A stretch of 64,000 bases of DNA from assembly GCA_944383825.1 (NCBI GenBank), contig CALWRA010000005.1, positions 62,001 through 126,000 of the forward strand, read 5' to 3'. Source of the stretch: an uncultured Acetatifactor sp. Its GTDB lineage: Bacteria > Bacillota > Clostridia > Lachnospirales > Lachnospiraceae. Shown here one piece after another: positions 45,728 through 53,750 of this stretch. The first letter of the stretch is position 1, and every line of letters begins with the position of its first letter. A program made the position numbers and the translations under genes. The notes below the pieces were generated by a model. The model was not told the origin of the DNA. It was given only the letters and a program-made list of their open reading frames with translations, and did no database searches.

Positions 45728-47848
45728 ATGAGTGAAGTTTTGAATGTGGAAGAAATTTTTGCCAGTAAGGTGTTTACGCTGGGAAAAATGCGGGAAAGAC
45801 TGCCGAAAAATGTTTACAAAGAGGTAAAAAGAGTTATGGACTATGGCGGCGAGTTGTCTCTTGCAACTGCTGATGTAGTAGCGAAGGCGATGAAGGACTG
45901 GGCCATTGAAAACGGTGCCACTCATTATACTCACTGGTTCCAGCCGCTGACAGGAATTACGGCTGAGAAGCATGATGCTTTCGTAAGCCACCCCGATGAA
46001 GATGGGAAAATGATTATGGAATTTTCTGGAAAGGAGCTCATCAAAGGTGAGCCCGACGCCTCTTCTTTCCCCTCCGGCGGATTGAGAGCGACCTTTGAAG
46101 CGAGAGGATATACCGCATGGGATATTACCTCGCCGGCCTTTTTGAAGGAAGACGCCACCGGCGTTATTCTGTGTATTCCCACCGCTTTCTGCTCTTACAA
46201 AGGAGAGGCTCTGGATAAAAAAACTCCTCTTCTTCGCTCCATGGAGGCACTAAGTCAGCAGGCGTTGCGCATCGTACGCCTTTTTGGCAATGAACAGGCT
46301 ACCAAGGTGGTGGCCAGCGTAGGATCTGAACAGGAGTATTTTTTGGTGGACAGAGAAAAATACCTGAAAAGGGAGGACCTTATTTTTGCGGGACGCACCT
46401 TGTTTGGCGCTCCGGCTCCCAAAGGCCAGGAGCTGGAAGATCATTATTTTGGTACCATCAGAGAACGGATCGGCTCTTTTATGAAGGACTTAAATATAGA
46501 GCTGTGGAAGCTGGGCGTTACGGCCAAAACTCAGCACAATGAAGTGGCTCCGGCCCAACATGAGCTTGCCCCCATCTATGAAACGGCCAACATTGCGGTG
46601 GATCATAATCAGCTTGTTATGGAAACAATGAAGAAAATTGCCTGCCGTCATGGGATGCACTGTCTTTTGAATGAAAAGCCCTTTGCAGGGGTAAACGGCT
46701 CCGGTAAGCATAACAACTGGTCTTTGGGTACGGACGACGGAGTGAATATGCTGGATCCCGGCGATACCCCCAATGAGAACATTCAGTTTTTGCTGGTGCT
46801 CGCATGTATCCTAAAGGCTGTGGACACTCATGCAGATCTGCTCCGCCAGAGCGCATCCGATGTGGGTAATGATCACAGACTGGGGGCCAACGAGGCTCCG
46901 CCCGCAATTATTTCCGTATTTTTGGGCGAGCAGCTTGAGGATGTGGTAAAGCAGCTTGTGGAGACGGGAGAGGCTGCTCACCTAATTGAAGGAGGCAAGC
47001 TGGCGACAGGTGTTTCCACACTGCCGGATCTGGATAAGGATGCTACGGACAGAAACCGGACGTCGCCCTTTGCCTTTACGGGTAATAAATTTGAGTTCCG
47101 TATGGTGGGAAGCTCAGATTCCATTGCAAGCCCCAACACTACTTTAAATGCTATCGTAGCGGAAGCGTTCTGCGAGGCGGCGGATCTTTTGGAGCCTGAG
47201 AAGGAAACGGGAAACTTTGACCTTGCAGTTCACGACCTGATTAAAGAGTATTTGACAAAGCATCAGAGAATTATTTTCAACGGTAACGGCTATTCCGAAG
47301 AATGGGTGGAGGAAGCGGCAAGGAGAGGACTTCCGAATATTAAATCCATGGTGGACGCTGTGGAAACCCTTACCACTGAAAAGTCTATCAGACTGTTTGA
47401 GAAGTTTGGCATTTTTACTAAGGCAGAGCTGGAGTCCAGAGAAGAGGTGCTGTATGAAACATATTCCAAGACCATAAATATAGAAGCTCTGACAATGATC
47501 GACATGGCAAGGAAGCAGATTCTCCCTGCGGTTATCAAATATACCAAGTCCCTGGCGGATACCGTCATAGCCGTAAAGGAAGCGGGAGCAGATGCGTCTG
47601 TTCAGGAACAGCTTTTAAAAGAGGTATCTGCTAAGCTGGCTGAGGTGAAAGTGGCGCTGATGGTTTTGGAAGAAAAGGTAAAAAAAGCGTCCGGGATTGA
47701 GAGTCAGAAAGAGCTTGCATTCTTTTTCAAGGATGAGATCCGTGAGGCAATGAGCGGCTTGAGAACGCCCGTGGACGAGCTGGAAATGCTGGTGGATAAG
47801 GAAATATGGCCTATGCCTACCTATGGCGATCTGATTTTTGAAGTTTGA
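45728..47848 (+). CDS. glnN: Glutamine synthetase type III
   Basis: Cytoplasmic enzyme of 706 residues making glutamine from glutamate, ammonia and ATP; GSIII is common in Bacteroides and Clostridia. Features: EEIFASKVFTLGKMRERLPK start, HWFQPLTGITAEKHDAF, GSEQEYFLVDRE (metal-binding acidic residues), KTQHNEVAPAQHELAPIYE, FAGVNGSGKHNNWSLG, ENIQFLLVLACILKAVD and NRTSPFAFTGNKFEFRMVGSS. The start is ATG 45728, after AAAGGAAGTAGGG; the open frame begins at 45635 but there it overlaps the terminator. Expression is probably controlled in the leader. Confidence 0.96.
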   Translation: MSEVLNVEEIFASKVFTLGKMRERLPKNVYKEVKRVMDYGGELSLATADVVAKAMKDWAIENGATHYTHWFQPLTGITAEKHDAFVSHPDEDGKMIMEFSGKELIKGEPDASSFPSGGLRATFEARGYTAWDITSPAFLKEDATGVILCIPTAFCSYKGEALDKKTPLLRSMEALSQQALRIVRLFGNEQATKVVASVGSEQEYFLVDREKYLKREDLIFAGRTLFGAPAPKGQELEDHYFGTIRERIGSFMKDLNIELWKLGVTAKTQHNEVAPAQHELAPIYETANIAVDHNQLVMETMKKIACRHGMHCLLNEKPFAGVNGSGKHNNWSLGTDDGVNMLDPGDTPNENIQFLLVLACILKAVDTHADLLRQSASDVGNDHRLGANEAPPAIISVFLGEQLEDVVKQLVETGEAAHLIEGGKLATGVSTLPDLDKDATDRNRTSPFAFTGNKFEFRMVGSSDSIASPNTTLNAIVAEAFCEAADLLEPEKETGNFDLAVHDLIKEYLTKHQRIIFNGNGYSEEWVEEAARRGLPNIKSMVDAVETLTTEKSIRLFEKFGIFTKAELESREEVLYETYSKTINIEALTMIDMARKQILPAVIKYTKSLADTVIAVKEAGADASVQEQLLKEVSAKLAEVKVALMVLEEKVKKASGIESQKELAFFFKDEIREAMSGLRTPVDELEMLVDKEIWPMPTYGDLIFEV

Positions 47849-47899
47849 TGAGCCGGAAGACGTTTGTGCGGCTTGCCCCTCCTTTCAAGAAATTTCATA

Positions 47900-47928
47900 T
47901 TGAACTGCATGTTCAAAGGTGTTAGAAT
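47900..47928 (+). promoter_or_regulatory. Promoter with palindromic -35 before the cysteine-rich gene
   Basis: TTGAAC (47900-47905), 17-base spacer, TAGAAT (47923-47928). The -35 is one arm of TTGAAC-TGCAT-GTTCAA, a possible operator. Confidence 0.55.
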
Positions 47929-47974
47929 GTAGTGTGAAATTGCAGATGAAATTAAATTGAAAGGAGGGGACGTA

Positions 47975-48436
47975 TTGGGCATTTTAAACTCGGAGTTTCA
48001 TTATGAAAGAGTGGCAAATGATTTGTATAAATGCTGCCTGCAAAAGGAGGATTACGGCGGATGTCAGGAGCCGGAGTGTATTGTGAGATATGCCAAGCGC
48101 TGTCTGGTGCATTGTTTGCGAAATTCTGTTACATATGTGGAAAACGGCAGCGAACAAATTCCTTATACAGATTTTAAGGTATATAACGAAGAGGACTTTG
48201 AAGCCGGCATCGCGCATATTTTGAAAATATGCAGATCCTGCAAGGAAGACCATTTCGACAACTGCATTGTGAATATAATCAGAAACTGCTATGAGATAGG
48301 CCTGTTTGGAGAGGCCCAGAAATACAAAGGAAACAATCTGCTGTATCTCAAAGAAATAAATGAGCATTATCCGGAGAAGGGAAGCCGTATTACGGAAGAA
48401 TTCAGGAATACGAAGCTGGATGATACAAATGAGTGA
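47975..48436 (+). CDS. Cysteine-rich conserved hypothetical protein
   Basis: Protein of 153 residues of no family I can name. It has about a dozen cysteines in clusters: CCLQ, GGCQEPEC, KRCLVHC, then CRSCKEDHFDNC and a Cys in IRNCYEIG. The spacing suggests metal binding (zinc or Fe-S). It is predicted soluble, mainly helical and has no signal peptide. The start is TTG 47975, five to seven bases after AGGAGGGG; an upstream TTG at 47957 is inside the ribosome site. It has its own promoter and terminator and lies between glutamine synthetase and tRNA-Gln. I recall similar proteins in other Lachnospiraceae, but without a function. Confidence 0.7.
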   Translation: MGILNSEFHYERVANDLYKCCLQKEDYGGCQEPECIVRYAKRCLVHCLRNSVTYVENGSEQIPYTDFKVYNEEDFEAGIAHILKICRSCKEDHFDNCIVNIIRNCYEIGLFGEAQKYKGNNLLYLKEINEHYPEKGSRITEEFRNTKLDDTNE

Positions 48437-48447
48437 TGGATGAAAAT

Positions 48448-48489
48448 GGTGTTAAGCTATGGCTTCAGAACATGGGCTTAACACTTTTT
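48448..48489 (+). terminator. Terminator after the cysteine-rich gene
   Basis: GTGTTAAGC (48448-48456) pairs with GCTTAACAC (48475-48483), followed by TTTTTT. Confidence 0.8.
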
Positions 48490-48599
48490 TATTCACTATA
48501 AAGGGGAACGGAATTTCAGATGATGACACTGTAAAGCAATAAAATAAATAATGTAATATATTGAAATTATAGATTATTTTTTTGTGACAGGAAAATTGT

Positions 48600-48639
48600 T
48601 AATTTAGGTATTGCAAAATAAAAAAAAATCGTGTATAAT
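48600..48639 (+). promoter_or_regulatory. Promoter of tRNA-Gln
   Basis: TTGCAA (48611-48616), 17-base A-rich spacer and a perfect TATAAT (48634-48639), 20 bases before the tRNA. The upstream sequence TAATTTAGGTATTGCAA (48600-48616) is identical to that of the glnN promoter. Confidence 0.75.
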
Positions 48640-48658
48640 ACATCAGGTAACACGAAAT

Positions 48659-48730
48659 AGGGCTATCGCCAAACGGTAAGGCAACGGACTCTGACTCCGT
48701 CATTTCAAGGTTCGAATCCTTGTAGCCCTG
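48659..48730 (+). tRNA. tRNA-Gln, anticodon CTG
   Basis: A 72-base cloverleaf. The acceptor AGGGCTA pairs with TAGCCCT before a G discriminator. The D stem is GCC/GGC, the anticodon stem is ACGGA/TCCGT with loop CTCTGAC (anticodon CTG, reading CAG), and the T arm is CAAGG-TTCGAAT-CCTTG. CCA is not encoded. A weak A-U first pair is usual for tRNA-Gln. A terminator follows three bases later. Confidence 0.96.
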
Positions 48731-48733
48731 TCA

Positions 48734-48762
48734 AAGCCTCAGCGAATTTTGCTGAGGCTTTT
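48734..48762 (+). terminator. Terminator after tRNA-Gln
   Basis: AAGCCTCAGC (48734-48743) pairs with GCTGAGGCTT (48751-48760), then Ts. Confidence 0.85.
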
Positions 48763-48811
48763 CTGCGCGGAAATTTTGCGGCTGCATATAATATGGGAAT
48801 TCGGGTGTACA

Positions 48812-49543
48812 TCAGGCCCTTATGTCTCGCTGCCGCAGCAGGAGAATACCCAGAGTGCAGAACAACAGGCTGAAAAACAGGGTGCTCGCCAGGAAGGGAT
48901 AAACGCTTCCTGCAAGCTTATCCTCATAGCTGCTGGAATTCATACCCATAAGCATGAGAGAATATGGAAAATACAGACCTTTGCCGCTGTTGGACAGAAG
49001 AAGTCCGGCTACGCTGCCTGCCAGAGCTATGCCGATGGGAACGGCAAAGCCACGGATACACATGGAAAGAAGAAGCTGCAGGGAACCAATGGCCAGTGAG
49101 GCCAGAGTGCCCCTCAGCGCCCACAGAAGGATTTCACCGGAAGGCCATCCGGACAGACCGATCAGCCGGCCGCCGACAACAAACAGGAGGAACATCCATA
49201 GCTGTGTGATTACTGTCACTTTGCAGATCGCCCAAAGCTTTCCCAGAAAAATGTGGACGGGAGAAACCGGCATGGTCATCAGCAGATTCCAGTTATGATT
49301 GACATGTTCCATGCGCCATAGGTAGGAGCAGTAAAGAGCAATCAGCGGCGCATAAAAGAAATCCGCATAAAATAATGTATACTGCGTCCACAGGGAATAC
49401 CATTCCCCTGTGAGGATGGACAGGTTCTGCAGATAGTTAAAGGCTCCCATGACGGACGGAATTACCGGTATGAAAAGAGGGGCAACCCATATGATGGAAT
49501 GACGGAGCTTTCTTTTTTCGGCCTTCATACATTCAAAAAGCAT
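48812..49543 (-). CDS. LanG/CprC-like ABC-2 permease (antimicrobial-peptide resistance)
   Basis: Membrane protein of 243 residues with six predicted helices, an ABC-2 type permease of the lantibiotic immunity class. Such permeases pair with a second permease and an ATPase to expel lantibiotics or other cationic peptides from the membrane. Typical parts are LFECMKAEKRKLRHSIIW at the start and MEHVNHNWNLLMTMPVSPVHIFLGK after the second helix. The start at 49543 is set by AAGGAGGTGTGA, which overlaps the stop of the preceding permease. It is last of a three-gene minus-strand operon. Confidence 0.85.
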   Translation of the reverse strand: MLFECMKAEKRKLRHSIIWVAPLFIPVIPSVMGAFNYLQNLSILTGEWYSLWTQYTLFYADFFYAPLIALYCSYLWRMEHVNHNWNLLMTMPVSPVHIFLGKLWAICKVTVITQLWMFLLFVVGGRLIGLSGWPSGEILLWALRGTLASLAIGSLQLLLSMCIRGFAVPIGIALAGSVAGLLLSNSGKGLYFPYSLMLMGMNSSSYEDKLAGSVYPFLASTLFFSLLFCTLGILLLRQRDIRA

Positions 49544-49546
49544 GTA

Positions 49547-50305
49547 TCACACCTCCTTTTTTATAAAAATCCAGCGGCACAGCAGATAGAGCAGTATGCC
49601 GAACAGGACGAAACAAACAAAGGTTACAGCGGGAAATGCTACAGGATAATAGCTGGTCTGCTTTGCGGCTCTGTCCCAGTTCATTCCATAGGGAAGAAAA
49701 GCGCCGAAGTAGCCCCACAATATCAGCCTCGCGACGACAGGTGGAAAATACAGGGAGAAAAGTCCCAGGAAAGAACCTGCGAGTCCTGTCAAAAGGGGCA
49801 GTATCTGATTGTGGGACAGCAAAGACAGAAAATGCTGTAGCCCCAGTACGACGGCTCCCACGAGAAATGTAAGCGCAAGGTGGCGCAGAAGCAAAGAAAG
49901 GGACAGGGTTTCCGTATAATGATAAAGTCTGCCGCACAGTAGCATAATGCCGCCCTCTCCGAGAACAAAGGCGAAAAGATACATACATTCGTGGATAAAT
50001 TTCAGATCATAAAAGCAGCCCTTCTCTTCAAGCGTCAGGATCAGCTTCAGAGTTTCCCCCTTTATTTCCATATCGCAGAGTCTGCTGGCGATGACGGACA
50101 GCATCAGAGGCATCAGAATGCAGTTCAGCATGGGGAGCTGAAAAAATAAATTGGTATAGCCCTGGGCCAAATCATAGGCGTCTGTATTTTTGTGAGAAAA
50201 CATAGCCCAGAAAAACAAAACCGCAAGAAATCCGGCGGGTATCAGCCACATGTGCATGCGTCTGTGTTTTTTTAATTCAACGGTAAAACAATGTGTCATG
50301 ATCAT
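49547..50305 (-). CDS. LanE/CprB-like ABC-2 permease (antimicrobial-peptide resistance)
   Basis: Membrane protein of 252 residues with six predicted helices, the first permease of the set. It has the FTVELKKHRRMHMWLIPAGF start, a segment SRLCDMEIKGETLKLILTLEEKG and LYDLKFIHECMYL-like amphipathic region, as in SpaE/MutE-type proteins. GAGGTG precedes ATG 50305; a second ATG at 50299 is in frame. It lies 50 bases after the ATPase gene. Confidence 0.85.
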   Translation of the reverse strand: MIMTHCFTVELKKHRRMHMWLIPAGFLAVLFFWAMFSHKNTDAYDLAQGYTNLFFQLPMLNCILMPLMLSVIASRLCDMEIKGETLKLILTLEEKGCFYDLKFIHECMYLFAFVLGEGGIMLLCGRLYHYTETLSLSLLLRHLALTFLVGAVVLGLQHFLSLLSHNQILPLLTGLAGSFLGLFSLYFPPVVARLILWGYFGAFLPYGMNWDRAAKQTSYYPVAFPAVTFVCFVLFGILLYLLCRWIFIKKEV

Positions 50306-50355
50306 TCACACCTCTTTCATCAAAAAATTGTATCTGCTTGGACAGACGAGCCGAT

Positions 50356-51267
50356 TCAAATCGAGTTTCGGCCCACCAGGCTTAGGAAAATTTCTTCCAG
50401 ACTTTTCTGTTCCTCCTCCAGACGGTATAGACCTATGCCTGCCTGGACCAACAGTCTGACAGCCCGCAGAACGGTATCGTTGGCGCCGGAATTCAGATAG
50501 AGAACGCCGTTTTTGCAGATTGAGGGCAGACCTGCCTGAAGCAGTATTCTGCAGGCGGCTTCGTCCTGATCTGTGCGAAGCCTCATGCGGGAACGGCTGT
50601 GCTCATGAAGCACGGATAGACGATCCTGGAAAATCAGGGCGCCGTTGTTGATGATGCCCACATGGGTGGCCATCTGATCTATCTCCGACAGCAGATGGCT
50701 GGATACCAGCACTGTGATGCCGAAGCGGGCGGGAAGGGTACGGATAAGTTCCCGCATTTCCTGAATACCGGCTGGATCCAGACCGTTGGTGGGCTCGTCC
50801 AAAAGAAGGAGTCTGGGGCTGCCCAGCAGGGCGCAGGCAAGGCCAAGTCTCTGCTTCATTCCCAGGGAATACTGTCCTGCCTTTTTGTCCTGCTGTCCTT
50901 CCAGGCGAACAATGCGGAGAACCTCGTGGATCTGCGCCGCCGGCGCCTGCTTGAGTGATGCAATCAGCTGCAGATTTTCCCTGCCGCTTAGATGCCCGTA
51001 ATATGCGGGTGACTCTATCAGTGATCCGGTATCCCGCAGAATTTCAAGACGATTTTTGTGATTTACATTTTTGCCCAGAACGAAAATGCGTCCACGGGAA
51101 GGCTTTACCAGTCCCAAAAGCATTTTCATGGTGGTGGACTTTCCGGCTCCGTTGGGGCCGAGAAAGCCGTAGATGCTTCCGGTGGGAACTGCCAGATCCA
51201 GATCGGATACAGCCGTAGCCTTCCGGTAAATTTTTGTTAGAGAATCGGTTTTTACTGCATATTCCAT
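50356..51267 (-). CDS. LanF/CprA-like ABC transporter ATPase
   Basis: ATPase of 303 residues driving the two permeases. Walker A is GPNGAGKST, the signature is YSLGMKQR, Walker B is LLLLDEPTNGLD, and SSHLLSEIDQMATHVGIIN is the switch region. The C-terminal 80 residues are a domain usual in lantibiotic immunity and bacitracin-type ATPases. AAAGGAAG precedes the ATG. The operon is divergent from a response regulator/histidine kinase pair, the layout of Clostridium cprABC-cprKR and related nisin-resistance loci. Confidence 0.92.
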   Translation of the reverse strand: MEYAVKTDSLTKIYRKATAVSDLDLAVPTGSIYGFLGPNGAGKSTTMKMLLGLVKPSRGRIFVLGKNVNHKNRLEILRDTGSLIESPAYYGHLSGRENLQLIASLKQAPAAQIHEVLRIVRLEGQQDKKAGQYSLGMKQRLGLACALLGSPRLLLLDEPTNGLDPAGIQEMRELIRTLPARFGITVLVSSHLLSEIDQMATHVGIINNGALIFQDRLSVLHEHSRSRMRLRTDQDEAACRILLQAGLPSICKNGVLYLNSGANDTVLRAVRLLVQAGIGLYRLEEEQKSLEEIFLSLVGRNSI

Positions 51268-51514
51268 AATTTGACTTCCTTTCGTTTTTTTGCAGGAAGG
51301 CAGGATCGTAAACCCGGGTCACGGTCAGCCTTCCCGTTCCGCAATGCTTATCATAACGAGGCCCGCTTAAGGGAAGCTGAAAGAAACCTTATTTTTACCT
51401 TAAATTTAACGTCTAACGTAGAAAGAAAAAGCAAAATAAATTAAGATAAATGTGTCCGGCCATGGAAATGAGTGATTTTAGATTTTATATAAAGCAAAGG
51501 AAGGATGATCAGAT
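51268..51514. promoter_or_regulatory. Divergent control region between ABC and two-component genes
   Basis: A direct repeat TAACGT-C-TAACGT (51407-51419), 7-base period, lies in an AT-rich stretch. An imperfect inverted repeat CAGCCTTCCC/GGGAAGCTG spans about 51327-51379. These are candidate binding sites for the adjacent response regulator. Confidence 0.4.
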
Positions 51515-52219
51515 ATGAATATATACGATTGTTCAATACTTCTGGTAGATGACAATGAGGAGCTGGCCCGAATGACCGTGAGCATATTGAAAAGAAGCGG
51601 ATATGAAACCGTGGAATGGGCCAGAGACTGTAGGGAGGCCATGGAAAAGCTGGAGCCGGAGCTGCCGCGACTTGTGATTCTTGACATTATGCTTCCGGAT
51701 GGAGACGGCTTTACGCTTTTTAGAAAAATCCGGGAGCGTACTCAGGCCCCCATCTTATTTTTATCAGCAAGAGATCAGGACAATGACAGATTGCTGGGGC
51801 TGGGTCTGGGGGCGGACGACTATATTACAAAGCCCTTTCTGCCTCAGGAGCTGGCGCTTAGGGTGGGGGCTGTACTGAAACGTTCCTACGCAGCCCTTTT
51901 CATGCCTCATCAGGAAGAAAAAGTTCTTGTTTTGGGGGAGAGGAAAGTGTCGCTGGACAACGCTGTGGTAACCTGGAAAGACCAAAGCGCTGCTCTCACG
52001 GCAAAGGAGCTTCTCCTTCTGAAAAAACTGAATGCAAATCGAGGGAATATTGTTACCTTTGATGCGCTCTGTCAAGCGGCGTGGAACGACTCATACTACG
52101 GGTATGAAAATACGCTTATGGTCCATATCAGACATCTGAGGGAAAAGCTGGAGGAGGATCCCTCTCATCCTTATTGGATCCTGACCGCCAGAGGACTGGG
52201 GTACCGGCTGAGACTGTGA
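51515..52219 (+). CDS. OmpR-family response regulator
   Basis: Two-component response regulator of 234 residues. The receiver domain has acidic D12-D13, phospho-acceptor D57 in VILDIMLPDGDGF and the Lys in DDYITKPF. A winged-helix DNA-binding domain fills the last 95 residues (LTAKELLLLKKLNANRGNIV, ENTLMVHIRHLREKLEEDP, ILTARGLGYRL). It resembles NisR/SpaR/CprR regulators and probably controls the divergent exporter. AAGGAAGGATG lies upstream of the ATG. Confidence 0.93.
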   Translation: MNIYDCSILLVDDNEELARMTVSILKRSGYETVEWARDCREAMEKLEPELPRLVILDIMLPDGDGFTLFRKIRERTQAPILFLSARDQDNDRLLGLGLGADDYITKPFLPQELALRVGAVLKRSYAALFMPHQEEKVLVLGERKVSLDNAVVTWKDQSAALTAKELLLLKKLNANRGNIVTFDALCQAAWNDSYYGYENTLMVHIRHLREKLEEDPSHPYWILTARGLGYRLRL

Positions 52220-52232
52220 AGGAGGAAGGTCT

Positions 52233-53645
52233 GTGAAAAGCTTGTGGAGAATCGGCACCCGCTATATCCTGCGGGCAGTTTTTATCACATTTTTTGTTTT
52301 ATGCGCAAATATTGCTTTGTTTGTCCATATCGGAACAAAGATGCAGGAAAGAGAAAACGGGTTGCTTTTTATTCGGCAAAGAGTGGGAGAGATTGCAGAA
52401 GGACTGAAAATGGGTGAGCAAGGCCGGTGGGAGTTGTCTGCAGAAGGGCAGAGATTGCTTGAGGAAGGGATTTTTGTCTGGGTCATGCGCCTGGATAGTA
52501 TGGGAAGAGTGGACTGGAGTCAAAACCTTCCCCCAGAGCTGGACAGAGATTACGGCCTTGGGGATGTGGCTGTATTCAGCCGTTGGTATCTGGAGGATTA
52601 TCCCGTCATCACCTGGAGGCATCAGGATGGTCTGCTGGTATTCGGAATGGATTCCCAGGACATTATCAGAATAAGCTATCTTATAGGGGCGGACAGGGTG
52701 CGGCAGCTACCGGAGATGGCCACTGGATTTCTGATTCTGAATATAGCTCTTTTGTGTATGGTTATCCTGTTTTTTGCATGGCGCTTTTATAGATCTTTAA
52801 GGCCGGTGGGCAAGGGAATTGAAGCGCTGTCCCAGGGGGCATCCCTGCGGCTCTCTGAAAAGGGGGCGCTGGGGGAGCTGGGGAAAAGGCTTAACAAAGC
52901 CTCGGAGCTAATCCAAAGACAGAGGGAAAAGCTTGAGCAAAGAGATTCTGCGCGGACAGAATGGATTGCGGGGGTCTCCCACGACATACGTACGCCCCTG
53001 GCGCTGATCACGGGTTATTCCGACGAGCTGGCCAAAGATGAGGCGTGGAATGAAGAGAGCAGAAGGAAGGCGGAAATCATACGCAGCCAGAGTCTGCTGA
53101 TCAAGCAGCTTATTTCAGACCTGAATCTGGTCTCCCGGCTGGAATACAATGCGGAGCCGCTTCGCGGAGAGCCATGTATTCCCGCAATGCTGCTTCGGGA
53201 ATGCGCTGCGGAATTTTACAACAGAGGATTGGGAGAAAATCACGAGATTGAGCTGGTCATTGCGCCTGAGGCGGAAAAGGCAAGGCTGAAAGGGGACAGG
53301 GCGCTGCTGCTTCGGGCGTTCCGCAATCTTATGGGCAACAGTATCCGCCATAATCCGGAAGGATGTCTTGTATTGGTGAGACTGGAGAAGACGCAGGAAG
53401 GAGTGAAATGCATTTTCTGCGACACGGGTACGGGGATTCCCCCACAAGTGATCCGGGAGCTTCAAAAAAAGGAAGGGAGAGCGGCGGAAAGCGGCTCGCG
53501 GGTGCATATTATGGGGCTTAGAGTGGTCTGGCAAATCACAGCCACCCATGGGGGACGGATGAGCTTTTCTGAGAGAACGGAAACGGAAAGGGGCGGGTTT
53601 GATGTGTGCCTGTATTTACCCTGTTTGACAGAGGAAGGAATTTAA
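52233..53645 (+). CDS. Sensor histidine kinase, NisK/CprK-like
   Basis: Membrane histidine kinase of 470 residues. Helices at about 12-32 and 163-187 flank an extracellular sensor domain of some 130 residues. The phospho-accepting His is about residue 250 in AGVSHDIRTPLALI, followed by the ATPase domain (LRAFRNLMGNSIRHNPEG, DTGTGIPPQ, GLRVVWQITATHGG). Start GTG 52233 follows GAAGGAGGAAGG. It overlaps none of the regulator gene but is 13 bases after it. Cationic peptides are the likely signal, inferred from the linked exporter. Confidence 0.92.
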   Translation: MKSLWRIGTRYILRAVFITFFVLCANIALFVHIGTKMQERENGLLFIRQRVGEIAEGLKMGEQGRWELSAEGQRLLEEGIFVWVMRLDSMGRVDWSQNLPPELDRDYGLGDVAVFSRWYLEDYPVITWRHQDGLLVFGMDSQDIIRISYLIGADRVRQLPEMATGFLILNIALLCMVILFFAWRFYRSLRPVGKGIEALSQGASLRLSEKGALGELGKRLNKASELIQRQREKLEQRDSARTEWIAGVSHDIRTPLALITGYSDELAKDEAWNEESRRKAEIIRSQSLLIKQLISDLNLVSRLEYNAEPLRGEPCIPAMLLRECAAEFYNRGLGENHEIELVIAPEAEKARLKGDRALLLRAFRNLMGNSIRHNPEGCLVLVRLEKTQEGVKCIFCDTGTGIPPQVIRELQKKEGRAAESGSRVHIMGLRVVWQITATHGGRMSFSERTETERGGFDVCLYLPCLTEEGI

Positions 53646-53655
53646 GGGAATTGTC

Positions 53656-53684
53656 TTGAATTTATCCCAGGATTTTGATAAAGT
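53656..53684 (+). promoter_or_regulatory. Promoter before the CPBP protease gene
   Basis: TTGAAT (53656-53661), 17-base spacer, TAAAGT (53679-53684). It is a fair SigA match. Confidence 0.4.
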
Positions 53685-53750
53685 GTATTTGCCGGATGCA
53701 GATAAAAATAAAAATTATAACGGATGAAATAAAAGGAGTATACCTGTCAT

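Noticed and set aside
48812..53645. Complete lantibiotic biosynthesis cluster
   Set aside because: No precursor peptide, LanB/C/M or LanT gene is visible on either side; only immunity and sensing genes are present.
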